A stretch of 64,000 nucleotides of DNA from Gammaproteobacteria bacterium (GCA_021325195.1 JAJPHQ010000092.1:33188-97187), one strand, 5' to 3'. Shown: positions 8,087-17,568, counted from the stretch's first letter. Notes: generated by a model not told the origin, from the letters alone. Program-made: numbers and translations.

Positions 8087-11000
8087 GTGCGGATGCAGCC
8101 CCGCAACAGTCCGCCCGCAACGCCCGTCGTGAGCGCGCCCACCGGCAAGCCTGCCGGCAGGGCGGCCGAACCTCCGTTGCCGCTCGCCTGGCGGCAATTG
8201 CTCGGCGATGCCGTCGAAAAACGGCAGGCGGGACCGGTTCCGACCCTGGGCTTCCTGCTGGAATTGATCCAGGAGGAGCCGCCGCTGGCGCGCATCGAGG
8301 CCGCGCCGGTGCTGCTGGAGACCCTGGCGCAGGGCCGGCTGGGCCGTGCCGTGCCGCTGGATTCCAGGCAGTTGCTGCATGCCGATCTGCCGGGGGCCGT
8401 CTGGCGGCTGGCCTTCACCGTGCTGGGTCTGCCGCAGACCCCGCGCAAGGGCCGCAGCTATGCACACCTTTCCGGTCCGATCGGCGACGCGCTGCTGGCC
8501 GACATGCTGGACGCCGTGCCGTGCTTTCTGGGCGGGGTCGCCGGCCTGCGCCTGGTCCGTGGAAAACCCCGGCCGCTGGAATGGGGCTGGCAGCTCGAAC
8601 GCGACGGCCGCCAGCGCCTGCTGCCCAACCTGCCGCCCCACGAGCGTCTGCTGCGCGTGGGCGGCCTGTGGTACCTCGACCCCGAGCGCGCCGAACTCGG
8701 CCCGCTGGACGGCAGCGCCGACGAGGTCGCGCTGGTCGATGCCCCGCCGCTGGCACCCGAATACGGCGAGGCCTTGGCCAGGGCGCTGGCCGCTTCACCG
8801 CTGGCGGCGCGCGTGCCGTTGCCGCAGGCGTTCGCGTCGGTGCAGCGCGCGGAGCTCGCGCCCAAGCCGGTGCTGACCCTGAACGCCCTGACCCGCCACG
8901 CCCGGATCGGCGCGGGCACGCCGCCGCTGGCCTACGCGCGGCTCGCGTTCGATTACGGCGGCGAGCGCCTGCCGGGACGCGGCGGCGAGGCGCTGGTGCG
9001 GCGCGTGCGCAACGGCAAACTGGTCGAGATCGTGCGCAAGCGTGCCGACGAACTGGCGACGATGGAACGGATGGAGGGATTCGGCCTTGCACCCGCGGTC
9101 GATTGCGAGGGCCTGCCCTGGGACATGACCGACGCGCTGCCGGAAGACGCTTGGCTGTTCCCCGGCAAGGGCTACGCGGGCGCGCTGGAAGTCAACACGC
9201 CCGCGCGCTGGCTGGGCCTGCGCGAAAGGCTGGAAGGCGACGGCTTCACCGTCGAGTACGCCGCCAGTTTTCCGTTCGAGGTGCTGGAAGGACCGCCGCG
9301 CTGGTACGGCGTCGCGAAGACGGACGAAAGCGGTGAAACCTTCGAGTTCGAGGCGGGCATCGAGGTCGAAGGCAGGCGCATCAACCTGCTGCCCAAGGTG
9401 GCCCAGGCGCTGGCCGACCGCACGCTCTCGCTGACGCCGCCCGAAAACGAAACCGAAGACGCGGTGTGGTATGCGCCGGTGGACGAACGCCGCCGGGTGG
9501 CGGTGCGGCTGTCGGTGCTGCGCAAGCTGCTCGCGCCGCTGGCTGAATACCTGCAGCGTCCGCGCGAAAAGCTGCGCCTGCCGCGCGTGCAGGCGGGCCG
9601 GCTGGAGGAATTCGCTTCCGCGCTGCCGAAGAACGGCAAGCTGGACGCGCCCCGGGAACTGACCGATTTCACCACGCGCCTGCGCGAGGCTGCGATGCAC
9701 GCCTCGGACGCGGTGCCGGAAGGACTGGTCGGCGAGCTGCGCCCTTACCAGCGCGAAGGTCTGCGCTGGTTGAATGCGCTGGCGGAGGCGGGACTGGGCG
9801 GCGTGCTCGCCGACGACATGGGCCTCGGCAAGACCGTGCAACTGCTCGCGCATCTCCTTGCGTTGAAACAGAACTCCGCGCTGACGCAGCCCGCGCTGAT
9901 CGTCGCGCCCACCAGCCTGATCCCGAACTGGCAGGCGGAAGCCGAGCGCTTCGCGCCATCGCTGAAGCTGCTGACGCTGCACGGTCCCGAACGCATCAAG
10001 AGCTTCGACCGCCTCGCGGGCCACGACGCGATCCTGACCAGCTACGCGCTGCTGCCGCGCGACCTGTCGGTGCTGCGCGAGCAGCCGTTCGAGCTGGTGG
10101 TGCTGGACGAGGCGCAGCAGGTCAAGAATCCGCGCACGCAGGCGCGCCGGGCGTTGCTCTCGCTGGCGGCCAGACGGCGCGTGTGCATGACCGGCACGCC
10201 GCTGGAGAATCACCTGGGCGAACTGTGGTCGCAGGTCGATCTCGCGGTGCCGGGTCTGCTGGGCGACGAGGGTTCGTTCCGCCGGCATTACCGGATTCCG
10301 ATCGAACGCCAGGCCGATGCGGATTGCCAGGCGCGGCTCAATCACCGGATCGCGCCGTTCATCCTGCGTCGGACCAAGGCGCAGGTCGCCGCCGACTTGC
10401 CGGAGAAAACCGAGATCGCGCGGCGGGTGGTGCTGTGCGGACGCCAGCGCGAACTGTACGACGCCTTGCGCGTGAGTCTCGCGGAAGAAGTGCGCGAGGT
10501 GATCCGCCAGCGCGGCCTAGAGCACAGCGGCATCATCGTGCTGGATGCGCTGCTCAAACTGCGGCAGGCCTGCTGCGATCCGCGCCTGGTGAAACTGGAA
10601 GCCGCGCGCGGCGTGCGTGAATCGGCCAAGATGGAGCTCTTGATGGAAATGCTGCCGGACCTGGTGTCGGAAGGCCGGCGCATCCTGCTGTTCAGCCAGT
10701 TCACCGAGATGCTGGGGCTGATCGCGCGCGAGCTGAACCGCCGGCACCTGCAATACGTCACGCTGACCGGCGACACCCGCGACCGCGCCGAACCGGTGCG
10801 CAAGTTCCAGGACGGCGAGGTGCCGCTGTTCCTGCTGTCGCTCAAGGCCGGCGGCGTGGGGCTCAACCTCACCGCCGCCGATACCGTGATCCACTACGAC
10901 CCGTGGTGGAATCCCGCCGCCGAAACGCAGGCGGCCGACCGCGCGCACCGTATCGGCCAGGACAAGCCGGTGTTCGTGTATCGCTTGATTTGCGCCGACA

Positions 11001-11134
11001 CCGTCGAGGAACGCATCGAGGATCTGAAGGTGCGCAAGGCCGAACTCGCGCGGGCGGTGCTGGAAGGCGGCGGCACCCGCGACAAGCTGGCGTTCGACGA
11101 AGAAGACCTCGACGCGCTGTTCGCTGCGGAGTAG
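8087..11134 (+). CDS. SNF2-family DEAD/DEAH-box ATPase (HepA-like)
   Basis: A protein of about 1015 residues with a poorly conserved N-terminal half and a Swi2/Snf2 ATPase in the C-terminal half. Motif I is DDMGLGKT (near residue 576) and motif II DEAQ (near 673). TGTPLENHLGELW is motif III, and the ADRAHRIGQ arginine-finger motif VI lies near 947. This layout matches bacterial HepA-like ATPases, which move along duplex DNA or remodel protein-DNA complexes. It is not the RNA-polymerase recycler RapA, which has a different N-terminus. The GTG at 8087 or the ATG at 8093 could be the start. The gene stands alone, with no nuclease or methylase beside it, so a defence role is not supported by context. 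Confidence 0.88.
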   Translation: MRMQPRNSPPATPVVSAPTGKPAGRAAEPPLPLAWRQLLGDAVEKRQAGPVPTLGFLLELIQEEPPLARIEAAPVLLETLAQGRLGRAVPLDSRQLLHADLPGAVWRLAFTVLGLPQTPRKGRSYAHLSGPIGDALLADMLDAVPCFLGGVAGLRLVRGKPRPLEWGWQLERDGRQRLLPNLPPHERLLRVGGLWYLDPERAELGPLDGSADEVALVDAPPLAPEYGEALARALAASPLAARVPLPQAFASVQRAELAPKPVLTLNALTRHARIGAGTPPLAYARLAFDYGGERLPGRGGEALVRRVRNGKLVEIVRKRADELATMERMEGFGLAPAVDCEGLPWDMTDALPEDAWLFPGKGYAGALEVNTPARWLGLRERLEGDGFTVEYAASFPFEVLEGPPRWYGVAKTDESGETFEFEAGIEVEGRRINLLPKVAQALADRTLSLTPPENETEDAVWYAPVDERRRVAVRLSVLRKLLAPLAEYLQRPREKLRLPRVQAGRLEEFASALPKNGKLDAPRELTDFTTRLREAAMHASDAVPEGLVGELRPYQREGLRWLNALAEAGLGGVLADDMGLGKTVQLLAHLLALKQNSALTQPALIVAPTSLIPNWQAEAERFAPSLKLLTLHGPERIKSFDRLAGHDAILTSYALLPRDLSVLREQPFELVVLDEAQQVKNPRTQARRALLSLAARRRVCMTGTPLENHLGELWSQVDLAVPGLLGDEGSFRRHYRIPIERQADADCQARLNHRIAPFILRRTKAQVAADLPEKTEIARRVVLCGRQRELYDALRVSLAEEVREVIRQRGLEHSGIIVLDALLKLRQACCDPRLVKLEAARGVRESAKMELLMEMLPDLVSEGRRILLFSQFTEMLGLIARELNRRHLQYVTLTGDTRDRAEPVRKFQDGEVPLFLLSLKAGGVGLNLTAADTVIHYDPWWNPAAETQAADRAHRIGQDKPVFVYRLICADTVEERIEDLKVRKAELARAVLEGGGTRDKLAFDEEDLDALFAAE

Positions 11135-11166
11135 GTGCCTGCCTGCTGGCGATCAGATAACCATGT

Positions 11167-11339
11167 CGTCATTCCGGGGCCGGCCGAAGCCGACGCGGAG
11201 AGCGCTCATGGATGACCGCGCTTTGAGGAGCGAGGAAACCCGGAATCCATTTTCACGTTGCATGTGAACGAAGCAAAGTGGATTCCGGATCGCCGCGCTG
11301 TCTGCCCCGGACTGATCCGGGGCGGCGTCCGGAATGACG
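11167..11339. repeat. CGTCATTCCG-bounded palindromic element
   Basis: The 10-bp terminal inverted repeats CGTCATTCCG (11167-11176) and CGGAATGACG (11330-11339) bound about 173 bp with inner palindromes. One is CCCCGGA...TCCGGGG, and another is the CCGGAATCCA/TGGATTCCGG pair. The right part is repeated at 11950-12007. It has no coding capacity and looks like a REP/MITE-type intergenic repeat filling the gap after the SNF2 gene. Confidence 0.8.
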
Positions 11340-11431
11340 GCAATGGATGTCCGTCTCGCTTCGGAAGGAGTCTTCGATGACCGAAGCCTTCGACAGCAGC
11401 TGCGACTGCGCTTCGAATGCTCGGAGTTTCG

Positions 11432-11869
11432 TCAACGCTCAGGGTCGTTCGCTGGTTTCGGTTTCGGCCGCGGCCCGCGCATCGGAACGGGATGGCCGTA
11501 AGGCGACGGTGTCGGTTCGCGCGAGAGGCCGTGTTTTTCCAGCGCGTCGAGATACGACTGCCAGTTGCGTTGCTGATTGACGCCCAGATCGTGCAACGTG
11601 TCCCACGAGAAGATGCCTGTGGCGTGGCCATCGGAGAAGCGCAGCAGCACGGCGTAGTTGCCGACCGGCTCGATCGCGTCGATGTTGACGTCGCGCTTGC
11701 CTGCCACCAGTACCTGCTGGCCGGGACCATGCCCCTGCACCTCGGCGGAGGGTGAATGCACGCGCAGGTATTCGCACGGCATCACGAAGCGTTCGCCGTT
11801 GTCGAACGCGACTTCCAGCGTATGGGAAGCGCGATGGAGGATGATGTCGGTAGGTTTGGGTGTGGGCAT
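11432..11869 (-). CDS. DUF971 (gamma-butyrobetaine hydroxylase N-terminal-like) protein
   Basis: A 145-residue protein with the DUF971 pattern: LHRASHTLEVAFDNGERFVM, then CEYLRVHSPSAEVQGHG, VGNYAVLLRFSDGHATGIFSW and a C-terminal WQSYLDALEKHGL. The same fold is the N-terminal domain of gamma-butyrobetaine hydroxylase, but here it stands alone without the oxygenase domain. Homologues are often found near hslVU in gammaproteobacteria, as here. The biochemical role is unknown; a part in Fe-S or iron handling has been suggested for the family. The start at 11869 (MPTPKPTD) fits family length better than the ATG at 11905. Confidence 0.85.
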   Translation of the reverse strand: MPTPKPTDIILHRASHTLEVAFDNGERFVMPCEYLRVHSPSAEVQGHGPGQQVLVAGKRDVNIDAIEPVGNYAVLLRFSDGHATGIFSWDTLHDLGVNQQRNWQSYLDALEKHGLSREPTPSPYGHPVPMRGPRPKPKPANDPER

Positions 11870-11949
11870 GACGTTGATCTTATCGGCGGGATCCCGCACG
11901 CCCATCGATGCCGGTCAACCCGTGGCAGCCATCGGAACGAAAGCTCAGG

Positions 11950-12007
11950 TTCCGGATCGCCGCGCAGCCTGCCCCGGACTTGATCCGGGGCGGCGTCCGG
12001 AATGACG
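11950..12007. repeat. Second copy of the right half of the CGTCATTCCG element
   Basis: Nearly identical to 11283-11339: TTCCGGATCGCCGCG, a CCCCGGACTTGATCCGGGG palindrome, then GTCCGGAATGACG. It lies between the DUF971 gene and the hypothetical gene at 12062. Confidence 0.8.
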
Positions 12008-12030
12008 AGGTTGTGAAGCACTATGCTATT

Positions 12031-12058
12031 CCCGAGTCCCGAGTCCCGAGTCCCGGGG
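12031..12058. repeat. CCCGAGT heptamer tandem repeat
   Basis: Three perfect tandem copies of CCCGAGT (12031-12051) followed by CCCGGGG. A two-copy array in the same local context (ATGCT then TTCCCGAGT) sits at 20372-20388, just before aroE. Confidence 0.8.
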
Positions 12059-12061
12059 GAC

Positions 12062-12676
12062 TCAATGCGGGCTGCCGAATCCCGATCCGGTGAAATCGAT
12101 CCGGGGCGGCTGGCCCGCGACGTCCAGCAGCACCTGCGCGTAGGGTTCGTCGAAGCTGACGGTCGAGACCTCGTCCCAGCCGAAGAACGAGGGCTCGCGC
12201 AGCCATTCCGCGTCGGGCGTGATTTCCTGCAGGGTGAAGCCATCGTCCTCGATGCTCAGCAGCCGGCCGATGTAGCAAACCTCGTTCTCGTCCTCGGTAT
12301 CGACGTGCACGCCCATCACCGCGGCATGGTCGGCGGTGGCACGCACGACCTGCGTGATGTCGTCCAGCGGAAACCCGCGTGGCAGGCGCGGATGGATGTT
12401 GCGCAGCGCCAGCGCCTTTTCCATGAACACGTGGTGGCTGTCGGGCGCTTCGACCTCGGTGATGTCGGCCAGCCGCATCGCGTACAGGCCGTCGAAGCTG
12501 ATCTGGTCACCGACCACCCACAGCAGCAGCCATTCCTTGCCGATGCCGGCCAGGTAACCGCAGAAACTGCCGTCTTCCAGATTGCCGCGCCATACGCGCA
12601 CCAGTTCGCCGCGTTGCTGCGCCCCGCGCAACTGGACGCGCGGGCTGGTGGTTTCGAGTTTGATCACGTTGCTCAT
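12062..12676 (-). CDS. Hypothetical protein, two Sm-like beta-barrel-type repeats
   Basis: A 204-residue acidic cytosolic protein that I do not recognise. It seems to contain two related halves. The first (about residues 20-75) has SFCGYLAGIGKEWLLLWVV, then ISFDGLYAMRLADITEVE. The second (about 130-190) has EVCYIGRLLSIEDDGFTLQE, then FFGWDEVSTVSFDEPY. Each half is a run of short strands ending in a V/I-rich strand, the pattern of Sm-like or related small barrels. No signal peptide or membrane segment is seen. It lies between hslU and the DUF971 gene on the same strand and may be in that operon. Confidence 0.75.
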   Translation of the reverse strand: MSNVIKLETTSPRVQLRGAQQRGELVRVWRGNLEDGSFCGYLAGIGKEWLLLWVVGDQISFDGLYAMRLADITEVEAPDSHHVFMEKALALRNIHPRLPRGFPLDDITQVVRATADHAAVMGVHVDTEDENEVCYIGRLLSIEDDGFTLQEITPDAEWLREPSFFGWDEVSTVSFDEPYAQVLLDVAGQPPRIDFTGSGFGSPH

Positions 12677-12843
12677 GGGGTCATTTTAGCCCAGCGGCGC
12701 CGGGGCCCGCTCAACCTTCGGGCGGCAAGCCCGTGCCGCAAGAAGGCAGACAAATCCTTGCCGTACAAAGGCTTGCCTGGGTCGGGCGGCATGGTCCCGC
12801 CAACCGGAGTGGCGCGCCCGCGGTTCTTGGCCCAGGCGCCGCC

Positions 12844-14184
12844 CTACAAAATGTAGCGGGAGAGATCCTCGTTGGATGCCAGATCCTTGAGATTTTTGTC
12901 CACATAATCGGCGTCGATCACGTATTTTTCGCCGTTTTTGTCCGCCGCCTCGAACGAAATCGATTCCAGCAGCCGCTCCATCACGGTCTGCAGGCGGCGG
13001 GCGCCGATGTTCTCGGTGCTCTCGTTGACCTTGAACGCCACCGCGGCCAGCCGGGCGACGCCGTCGTCGGTGAATTCCAGCTTGACGCCCTCGGTATCCA
13101 GCATCGCGGCGTACTGCTTGGTCAGCGCATTGTGGGGTTCCTTCAGGATGCGCTTGAAGTCATCCACCGACAGCGCCGACAGCTCGACCCGGATCGGCAG
13201 GCGGCCCTGCAGTTCCGGGATCAGGTCGGATGGCTTGGCCATCGAGAAGGCGCCGGACGCGATGAACAGCACGTGGTCGGTCTTGACCGGCCCGTACTTG
13301 GTCGAGACGGTCGAGCCTTCCACTAGCGGCAACAGGTCCCGCTGCACGCCCTCGCGCGAGACGCCCGCACCGCCCCAGTCGCCGCGCTGGGCGACCTTGT
13401 CGATCTCGTCGATGAACACGATGCCGTTCTGCTCGGCGTTTTCGATCGCCTGCGCGCGCAGTTCGTCGTCGTTGAGCAGCTTGCCGGCCTCCTCGTCGAT
13501 CAGCAGCGGCCGCGCGGCCTTGATCTTCAGCTTCCGCTTCTGGGTACGGCTGCCGCCGAGATTCTGGAACATCGAGCGCAACTGCTGGCTCATTTCCTCC
13601 ATGCCGGGCGGGGCCATGATCTCGACGCCCACGTTCATCGCGAACTCCAGTTCGATCTCGCGCTCGTCCAGTTCGCCCGCGCGCAGCGCCTTGCGCAGTT
13701 TCTGGCGGGTCGCAGATTCGTGTTCGAGCTGCTGCGCATCGCCCTGCTGGTTCCAGCCGCCGCTTTCGCGGCGCGGCAGCAGCGCCTCGAGGATGCGTTC
13801 GTCGGCGTGTTCCTCGGCCTGCGACTTCACGCGCTCCTTGGCCTGGTCGCGGGTGAGTTTGTAGGCCACGTCGGCGAGGTCGCGCACGATCGAATCGACG
13901 TCTTTTCCGACGTAGCCGACCTCGGTGAACTTGGTGGCTTCCACCTTGACGAACGGCGCCTTGGCCAGCGTGGCCAGGCGCCGCGCGATCTCGGTCTTGC
14001 CGACGCCGGTGGGCCCGATCATCAGGATGTTCTTGGGCGTCACCTCGTTGCGGAACGAAGGATCGAGCTGCATCCGCCGCCAGCGGTCGCGCAGCGCGAT
14101 GGCCACCGCGCGCTTGGCGTTGTGCTGGCCGATGATGAAGCGATCGAGTTCGTTGACGATTTCGCGAGGGGTGAGTTCGGACAT
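12844..14184 (-). CDS. hslU: HslU, ATPase and unfoldase subunit of the HslUV protease
   Basis: A 446-residue AAA+ ATPase that unfolds substrates and feeds them to HslV. It begins [20 protein letters not shown], with Walker A GPTGVGKT, the pore motif GYVGKDV, the inserted I domain, Walker [11 protein letters not shown] and sensor motifs in [11 protein letters not shown]. It ends in SRYIL, the C-terminal tail that docks into HslV. The start at 14184 is chosen over 14226 because it gives the family N-terminus. It is 57 bp downstream of hslV on the same strand. Confidence 0.97.
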   Translation of the reverse strand: MSELTPREIVNELDRFIIGQHNAKRAVAIALRDRWRRMQLDPSFRNEVTPKNILMIGPTGVGKTEIARRLATLAKAPFVKVEATKFTEVGYVGKDVDSIVRDLADVAYKLTRDQAKERVKSQAEEHADERILEALLPRRESGGWNQQGDAQQLEHESATRQKLRKALRAGELDEREIELEFAMNVGVEIMAPPGMEEMSQQLRSMFQNLGGSRTQKRKLKIKAARPLLIDEEAGKLLNDDELRAQAIENAEQNGIVFIDEIDKVAQRGDWGGAGVSREGVQRDLLPLVEGSTVSTKYGPVKTDHVLFIASGAFSMAKPSDLIPELQGRLPIRVELSALSVDDFKRILKEPHNALTKQYAAMLDTEGVKLEFTDDGVARLAAVAFKVNESTENIGARRLQTVMERLLESISFEAADKNGEKYVIDADYVDKNLKDLASNEDLSRYIL

Positions 14185-14241
14185 GATGTTCGGGAACGAG
14201 GGAAGCGAAGAGGGAGACGCAAGCAAAAGCGGGCCGTGCTT

Positions 14242-14808
14242 CTACGTCTCCCGTCTTCCGTCTCCCGCCTCACCCAGCTCCTCGATCGTGACGTTGTGGT
14301 TGGTGTAGATGCAGATGTCGCCGGCGATGCCCAGTGCCTTTTCCACGATCTGTCGCGCGTCGAGGTCGGAGTTGTCCAGCAGCGCCTTGGCCGCGGCCTG
14401 CGCGTAGGGGCCGCCGGAACCGATCGCAATCAGGCCGTGCTCGGGCTCCAGCACGTCGCCATTGCCGGAAATCAGCAGCGAGGTGTCCTTGTCCGCGACC
14501 GCCAGCATGGCCTCGAGGCGGCCGAGGCGGCGGTCGGTGCGCCATTCCTTGGCCAGTTCCACCGCGGCGCGGGTCAACTGGCCGTTGTGCTTGACCAGCT
14601 TGTCCTCGAACAGCTCGAACAGGGTGAACGCATCGGCGGTCGCGCCCGCGAAACCCGCCAGCACGTCGGCGTTCTTGCCGAGCCGGCGGATCTTCCTCGC
14701 GTTGGCCTTGACCACGGTGTTGCCCAGCGTGACCTGACCGTCGCCGCCCAGGACGACCTTGCCGTTCTTGCGCACGGACAGGATGGTGGTGGCGTGGAAG
14801 GGCTCCAT
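14242..14808 (-). CDS. hslV: HslV, peptidase subunit of the HslUV protease
   Basis: A 188-residue threonine peptidase forming the proteolytic chamber docked by HslU. Core motifs are [46 protein letters not shown] and AIGSGGPYA. Most HslV proteins start MTT, so removal of Met exposes the catalytic Thr. Here the sequence is [14 protein letters not shown], which puts 6 residues before the Thr pair. The same kind of extension occurs in Xanthomonas, so a propeptide cleavage must precede activity. The C-terminus runs about 12 residues past the usual IEEL end. Confidence 0.96.
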   Translation of the reverse strand: MEPFHATTILSVRKNGKVVLGGDGQVTLGNTVVKANARKIRRLGKNADVLAGFAGATADAFTLFELFEDKLVKHNGQLTRAAVELAKEWRTDRRLGRLEAMLAVADKDTSLLISGNGDVLEPEHGLIAIGSGGPYAQAAAKALLDNSDLDARQIVEKALGIAGDICIYTNHNVTIEELGEAGDGRRET

Positions 14809-14879
14809 GGCGACCTCGCGGCAAAGGGGATGCCGCCAAGGTGGGGGCAGCCGGCGTGGATGCCAAGTTCCGATTCCTT

Positions 14880-14915
14880 TTCCGGGAGGAGAGCGGGTTC
14901 CGGGAGGAGAGCGGG
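14880..14915. repeat. Tandem duplication of an 18-mer
   Basis: Two perfect copies of TTCCGGGAGGAGAGCGGG lie in the gap between xerC and hslV. Confidence 0.85.
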
Positions 14916-14994
14916 GGTGAGGGCACGGAACTTGCGCGAGATCCCGAACCCTCAGCCGTCTCCGCGAAGCACCATCTTCCAGCGGCTGAGGGTT

Positions 14995-15891
14995 CTACTT
15001 CCGTTTGGCCCGCGGATGCGCGGCGTCGTACACCCTGGCGAGGTGCTGGAAGTCCAGATGCGTGTAGATCTGGGTGGTGCCGGTGTCGGCATGACCCAGC
15101 AGCTCCTGCACCGCGCGCAGGTTGCCCGAAGACTCCAGCAGGTGCGAAGCGCAGGAATGCCTGAGCAGGTGCGGATACACGCGCTTCCACACGCCCTGTG
15201 AGCGCGCGCGGCGCTTGATCGCGGCGCGCACTGCGCCGGGCGTGAGCGCGTGGGCGCCGCGGCCGCGCAGGATGGGCGCATCCGCATCGGCGGGCTGCGC
15301 ATCACGCAGCGCCGCCAGTGCCTGCAACGCCAGGCGCCCCACCGGCACGATCCGGGTCTTGTTGCCCTTGCCGGTGACGCGCAGCAGGCCCTGGTCGGTG
15401 TCCAGGTCGCGCCAGCACACCGAGCACAGTTCGGAGACCCGCAATCCACTGGAATAGAGCAGCTCCAGCATCGCGCGGTCGCGCAGTGCCAGCGGATCGC
15501 GGGCGGTCACCTCGACCAGCGCGGCGGCTTCATCGACGTCCAGCACTTCCGGCAGCTTGCGCCGCACTTTCGGCGAACGCACGATCGCCGCGGGATTGTG
15601 CTGCGCCGCGCCGTTGCGCGCGAGGAAGCGGAAGAAGCTGCGGAACGCCGACAGCATCGCGCGCAGCGAAGCCGGTTCGAGGCCGCGCCGGTGTTCGTCC
15701 GCAACCAGCGTCTGCAACTGCTCGCCGCGCAGCTCGCCCCACCGCGACAGGGCCAGCGGTTCAACGAAGCGCAGCAGCGCATCGAGGGCGCGCCGGTAAT
15801 TGCGCAGCGTGCCGGGTGAATAACGCCGCTCGACCTTCAGGTATTCGAGAAAGCGCTCGACGTCGGCGGCGAGCGTCGCGGCCATCGTCAA
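14995..15891 (-). CDS. xerC: Tyrosine recombinase XerC
   Basis: A 298-residue site-specific recombinase that acts with XerD at dif to resolve chromosome dimers. The N-terminal SAM-like core-binding domain contains VERRYSPGTLRNYRRAL. The catalytic domain has the Arg of SSGLRVSEL, the Lys of TGKGNKTR, the HLLRHS pair, the His of LLGHAD and the nucleophile Tyr in IYTHLDF. It overlaps the DUF484 gene by four bases. The dapF-DUF484-xerC order is the same as in enterobacteria and identifies it as XerC, not a phage integrase. Confidence 0.96.
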   Translation of the reverse strand: MTMAATLAADVERFLEYLKVERRYSPGTLRNYRRALDALLRFVEPLALSRWGELRGEQLQTLVADEHRRGLEPASLRAMLSAFRSFFRFLARNGAAQHNPAAIVRSPKVRRKLPEVLDVDEAAALVEVTARDPLALRDRAMLELLYSSGLRVSELCSVCWRDLDTDQGLLRVTGKGNKTRIVPVGRLALQALAALRDAQPADADAPILRGRGAHALTPGAVRAAIKRRARSQGVWKRVYPHLLRHSCASHLLESSGNLRAVQELLGHADTGTTQIYTHLDFQHLARVYDAAHPRAKRK

Positions 15892-16571
15892 TCCGGCGGG
15901 TAGCGCGAAATCGCTGCATCCAGCGCCTGCGCGATCAGCTTCAGGAACACCGTGCCGATGCCGGGGTGGAAGCGGTTGGGATCATCGCTGCCGATCGCGA
16001 GCATGCCCTGCTCGCCGATCTTCAGCAGTGCGGTGGACATCACCTCGCCCGCGCGCGGGCCGAACAGGCGGTCCAGTTTCTCCTGCGCCAGCCGTCCGCA
16101 GGCGGGTTCGCCGCGCGCCAGGAATTCGGCGAATTCGGGCAATCCCGCCCTGCCTTGCGGCAGCGCCAGCATCCAGTCCGCCTGCGGCAGATCCGCGCCG
16201 CCGCGGAACAGCACCAGCCGGACCAGATCGGTGTGGAAATCCTCGTTCAGGGCGCCGATGAAACTGCGGCAGGTGTCCGTCAGCGTGTTGTCGCGCAGCA
16301 GCCCCACCGTCAGCGTGTGCACGCGGACCATCAACTGCTCGTTGTCGGTGGCGATCGAGATCAGTTCGGCGAGCCGTCGGGTCAGTTCCTGGTTGCGCGC
16401 GCGCAGGGCTTCGAGCTGATACGCGATCAACGAAGCGGCCGGCCCGCGTTCGCGCGGCATCACCAGTTCCGCGGCGATGTCCGGGAAGTTCTCGAGGAAA
16501 CGCGGATGGCGGCGCAGGTAATCGGCGACGTCCATCGCTTCGAGGCCCTGCTTCAAGGTCATTTCGGGCAT
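15888..16571 (-). CDS. DUF484 family protein
   Basis: A 227-residue protein of the DUF484 family. The N-terminal DVADYLRRHPRFLENFPDIA motif leads into a short coiled coil (about residues 50-75), then a GAF-like domain. Its function is not known. It is consistently encoded between dapF and xerC in gammaproteobacteria, as here, overlapping xerC by four bases. This suggests co-expression with chromosome dimer resolution. Confidence 0.92.
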   Translation of the reverse strand: MPEMTLKQGLEAMDVADYLRRHPRFLENFPDIAAELVMPRERGPAASLIAYQLEALRARNQELTRRLAELISIATDNEQLMVRVHTLTVGLLRDNTLTDTCRSFIGALNEDFHTDLVRLVLFRGGADLPQADWMLALPQGRAGLPEFAEFLARGEPACGRLAQEKLDRLFGPRAGEVMSTALLKIGEQGMLAIGSDDPNRFHPGIGTVFLKLIAQALDAAISRYPPD

Positions 16572-16670
16572 GCCGGCTGTCCGTGGGATGGGCGCAGTGT
16601 GGAGATTCGCTGCTCGATATGCAACACGATGCGCCCTGAAAGCAGGCGTCGCTGTCCGCCCCGCCGTGCG

Positions 16671-17552
16671 CTATCCCTGCGCCGGGGAGCGGGCATCCCT
16701 GTCCACGCTCGCGTGGAAAGCGTCGGACAAGTCGCCGTCGTACACAAACACCGCCGGGCCGGTCATCCACAGCGCGTGACCGGGGCCCTGCCAGTCGATC
16801 TCCAGCGTGCCGCCGGGCAGTTCGACCCGCACGTGCGCGCCCACCCGGCCCAGCCGCTGCAGCGCCGCGGCCGCCGCGCACGCGCCGCTGCCGCAGGCGC
16901 GCGTCCAGCCGGCGCCGCGCTCGTGCACCCGCAGCCGGACCGTGTGCGCGTCGACGACCTGCGCAAAGCCGGCGTTGGCGCCTTCGGGAAAACGCGGATG
17001 CGCGGTGAGCAACGGCCCCAGTCTTTCCACGCGCGGCCCGTTCACGTCGTCCACCTCGACCACCGCGTGCGGGTTGCCCATCGACAGCGCGACGATCTCG
17101 ACGGTTTCGCCAGCGACGGTGAGCGTGTAGCGGTCGGATTCGGCGGGCGCGTCGAACGGGATGCGCGCGGGCACGAATTCGGGCTCGCCCATGTCCGCCG
17201 CGACCGTGCCGGCGTCCAGCATCCGCACCGCGACGCGACCGGCGGGCCCCTGCAGTCGCGCCACGCCGTCCTCGGCCAGCGCACCGTCGCGGTGCAGCCA
17301 TGCGGCGAGGCAGCGCACGCCGTTGCCGCATTGCCGTGCCGGCGTACCGTCGGCATTGCGGATCGAATACGCAGCCACGCAAGCCGGATCGTCCGCGCGT
17401 TCGAGGATCAGCATCTGGTCGAAGCCGATGCCGGTGTGACGATCCGCCATCGCCCGAACCAGCATGGGATCATCCGGCACGGCGGAGGCGCGCGCATCCA
17501 GCACGACGAAGTCGTTGCCCAGCCCGTGCATCTTGCTGAATCGCAGGCCCAC
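16671..17552 (-). CDS. dapF: Diaminopimelate epimerase
   Basis: A 293-residue enzyme interconverting LL- and meso-diaminopimelate in the lysine and peptidoglycan pathway. Both catalytic cysteines are visible: ARQCGNGVRC in the N-terminal half and ACGSGACAAA in the C-terminal half. The starting segment FSKMHGLGNDFVVLD and the MGNPHAV motif are typical. It ends about 18 residues beyond the usual C-terminus. It lies 16 bases after lptM and 99 bases before the DUF484 gene. Confidence 0.97.
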   Translation of the reverse strand: MGLRFSKMHGLGNDFVVLDARASAVPDDPMLVRAMADRHTGIGFDQMLILERADDPACVAAYSIRNADGTPARQCGNGVRCLAAWLHRDGALAEDGVARLQGPAGRVAVRMLDAGTVAADMGEPEFVPARIPFDAPAESDRYTLTVAGETVEIVALSMGNPHAVVEVDDVNGPRVERLGPLLTAHPRFPEGANAGFAQVVDAHTVRLRVHERGAGWTRACGSGACAAAAALQRLGRVGAHVRVELPGGTLEIDWQGPGHALWMTGPAVFVYDGDLSDAFHASVDRDARSPAQG

Positions 17553-17568
17553 GCACGCCGCCGCGGGA

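Noticed and set aside
8087..11134. SNF2-family ATPase as part of an anti-phage defence island
   Set aside because: No nuclease, methyltransferase or other defence gene is adjacent; the neighbours are gpsA and housekeeping genes.
14995..15891. Tyrosine recombinase as the integrase of a mobile element
   Set aside because: The dapF-DUF484-xerC order and the sequence identify chromosomal XerC. No attachment site or cargo is present.
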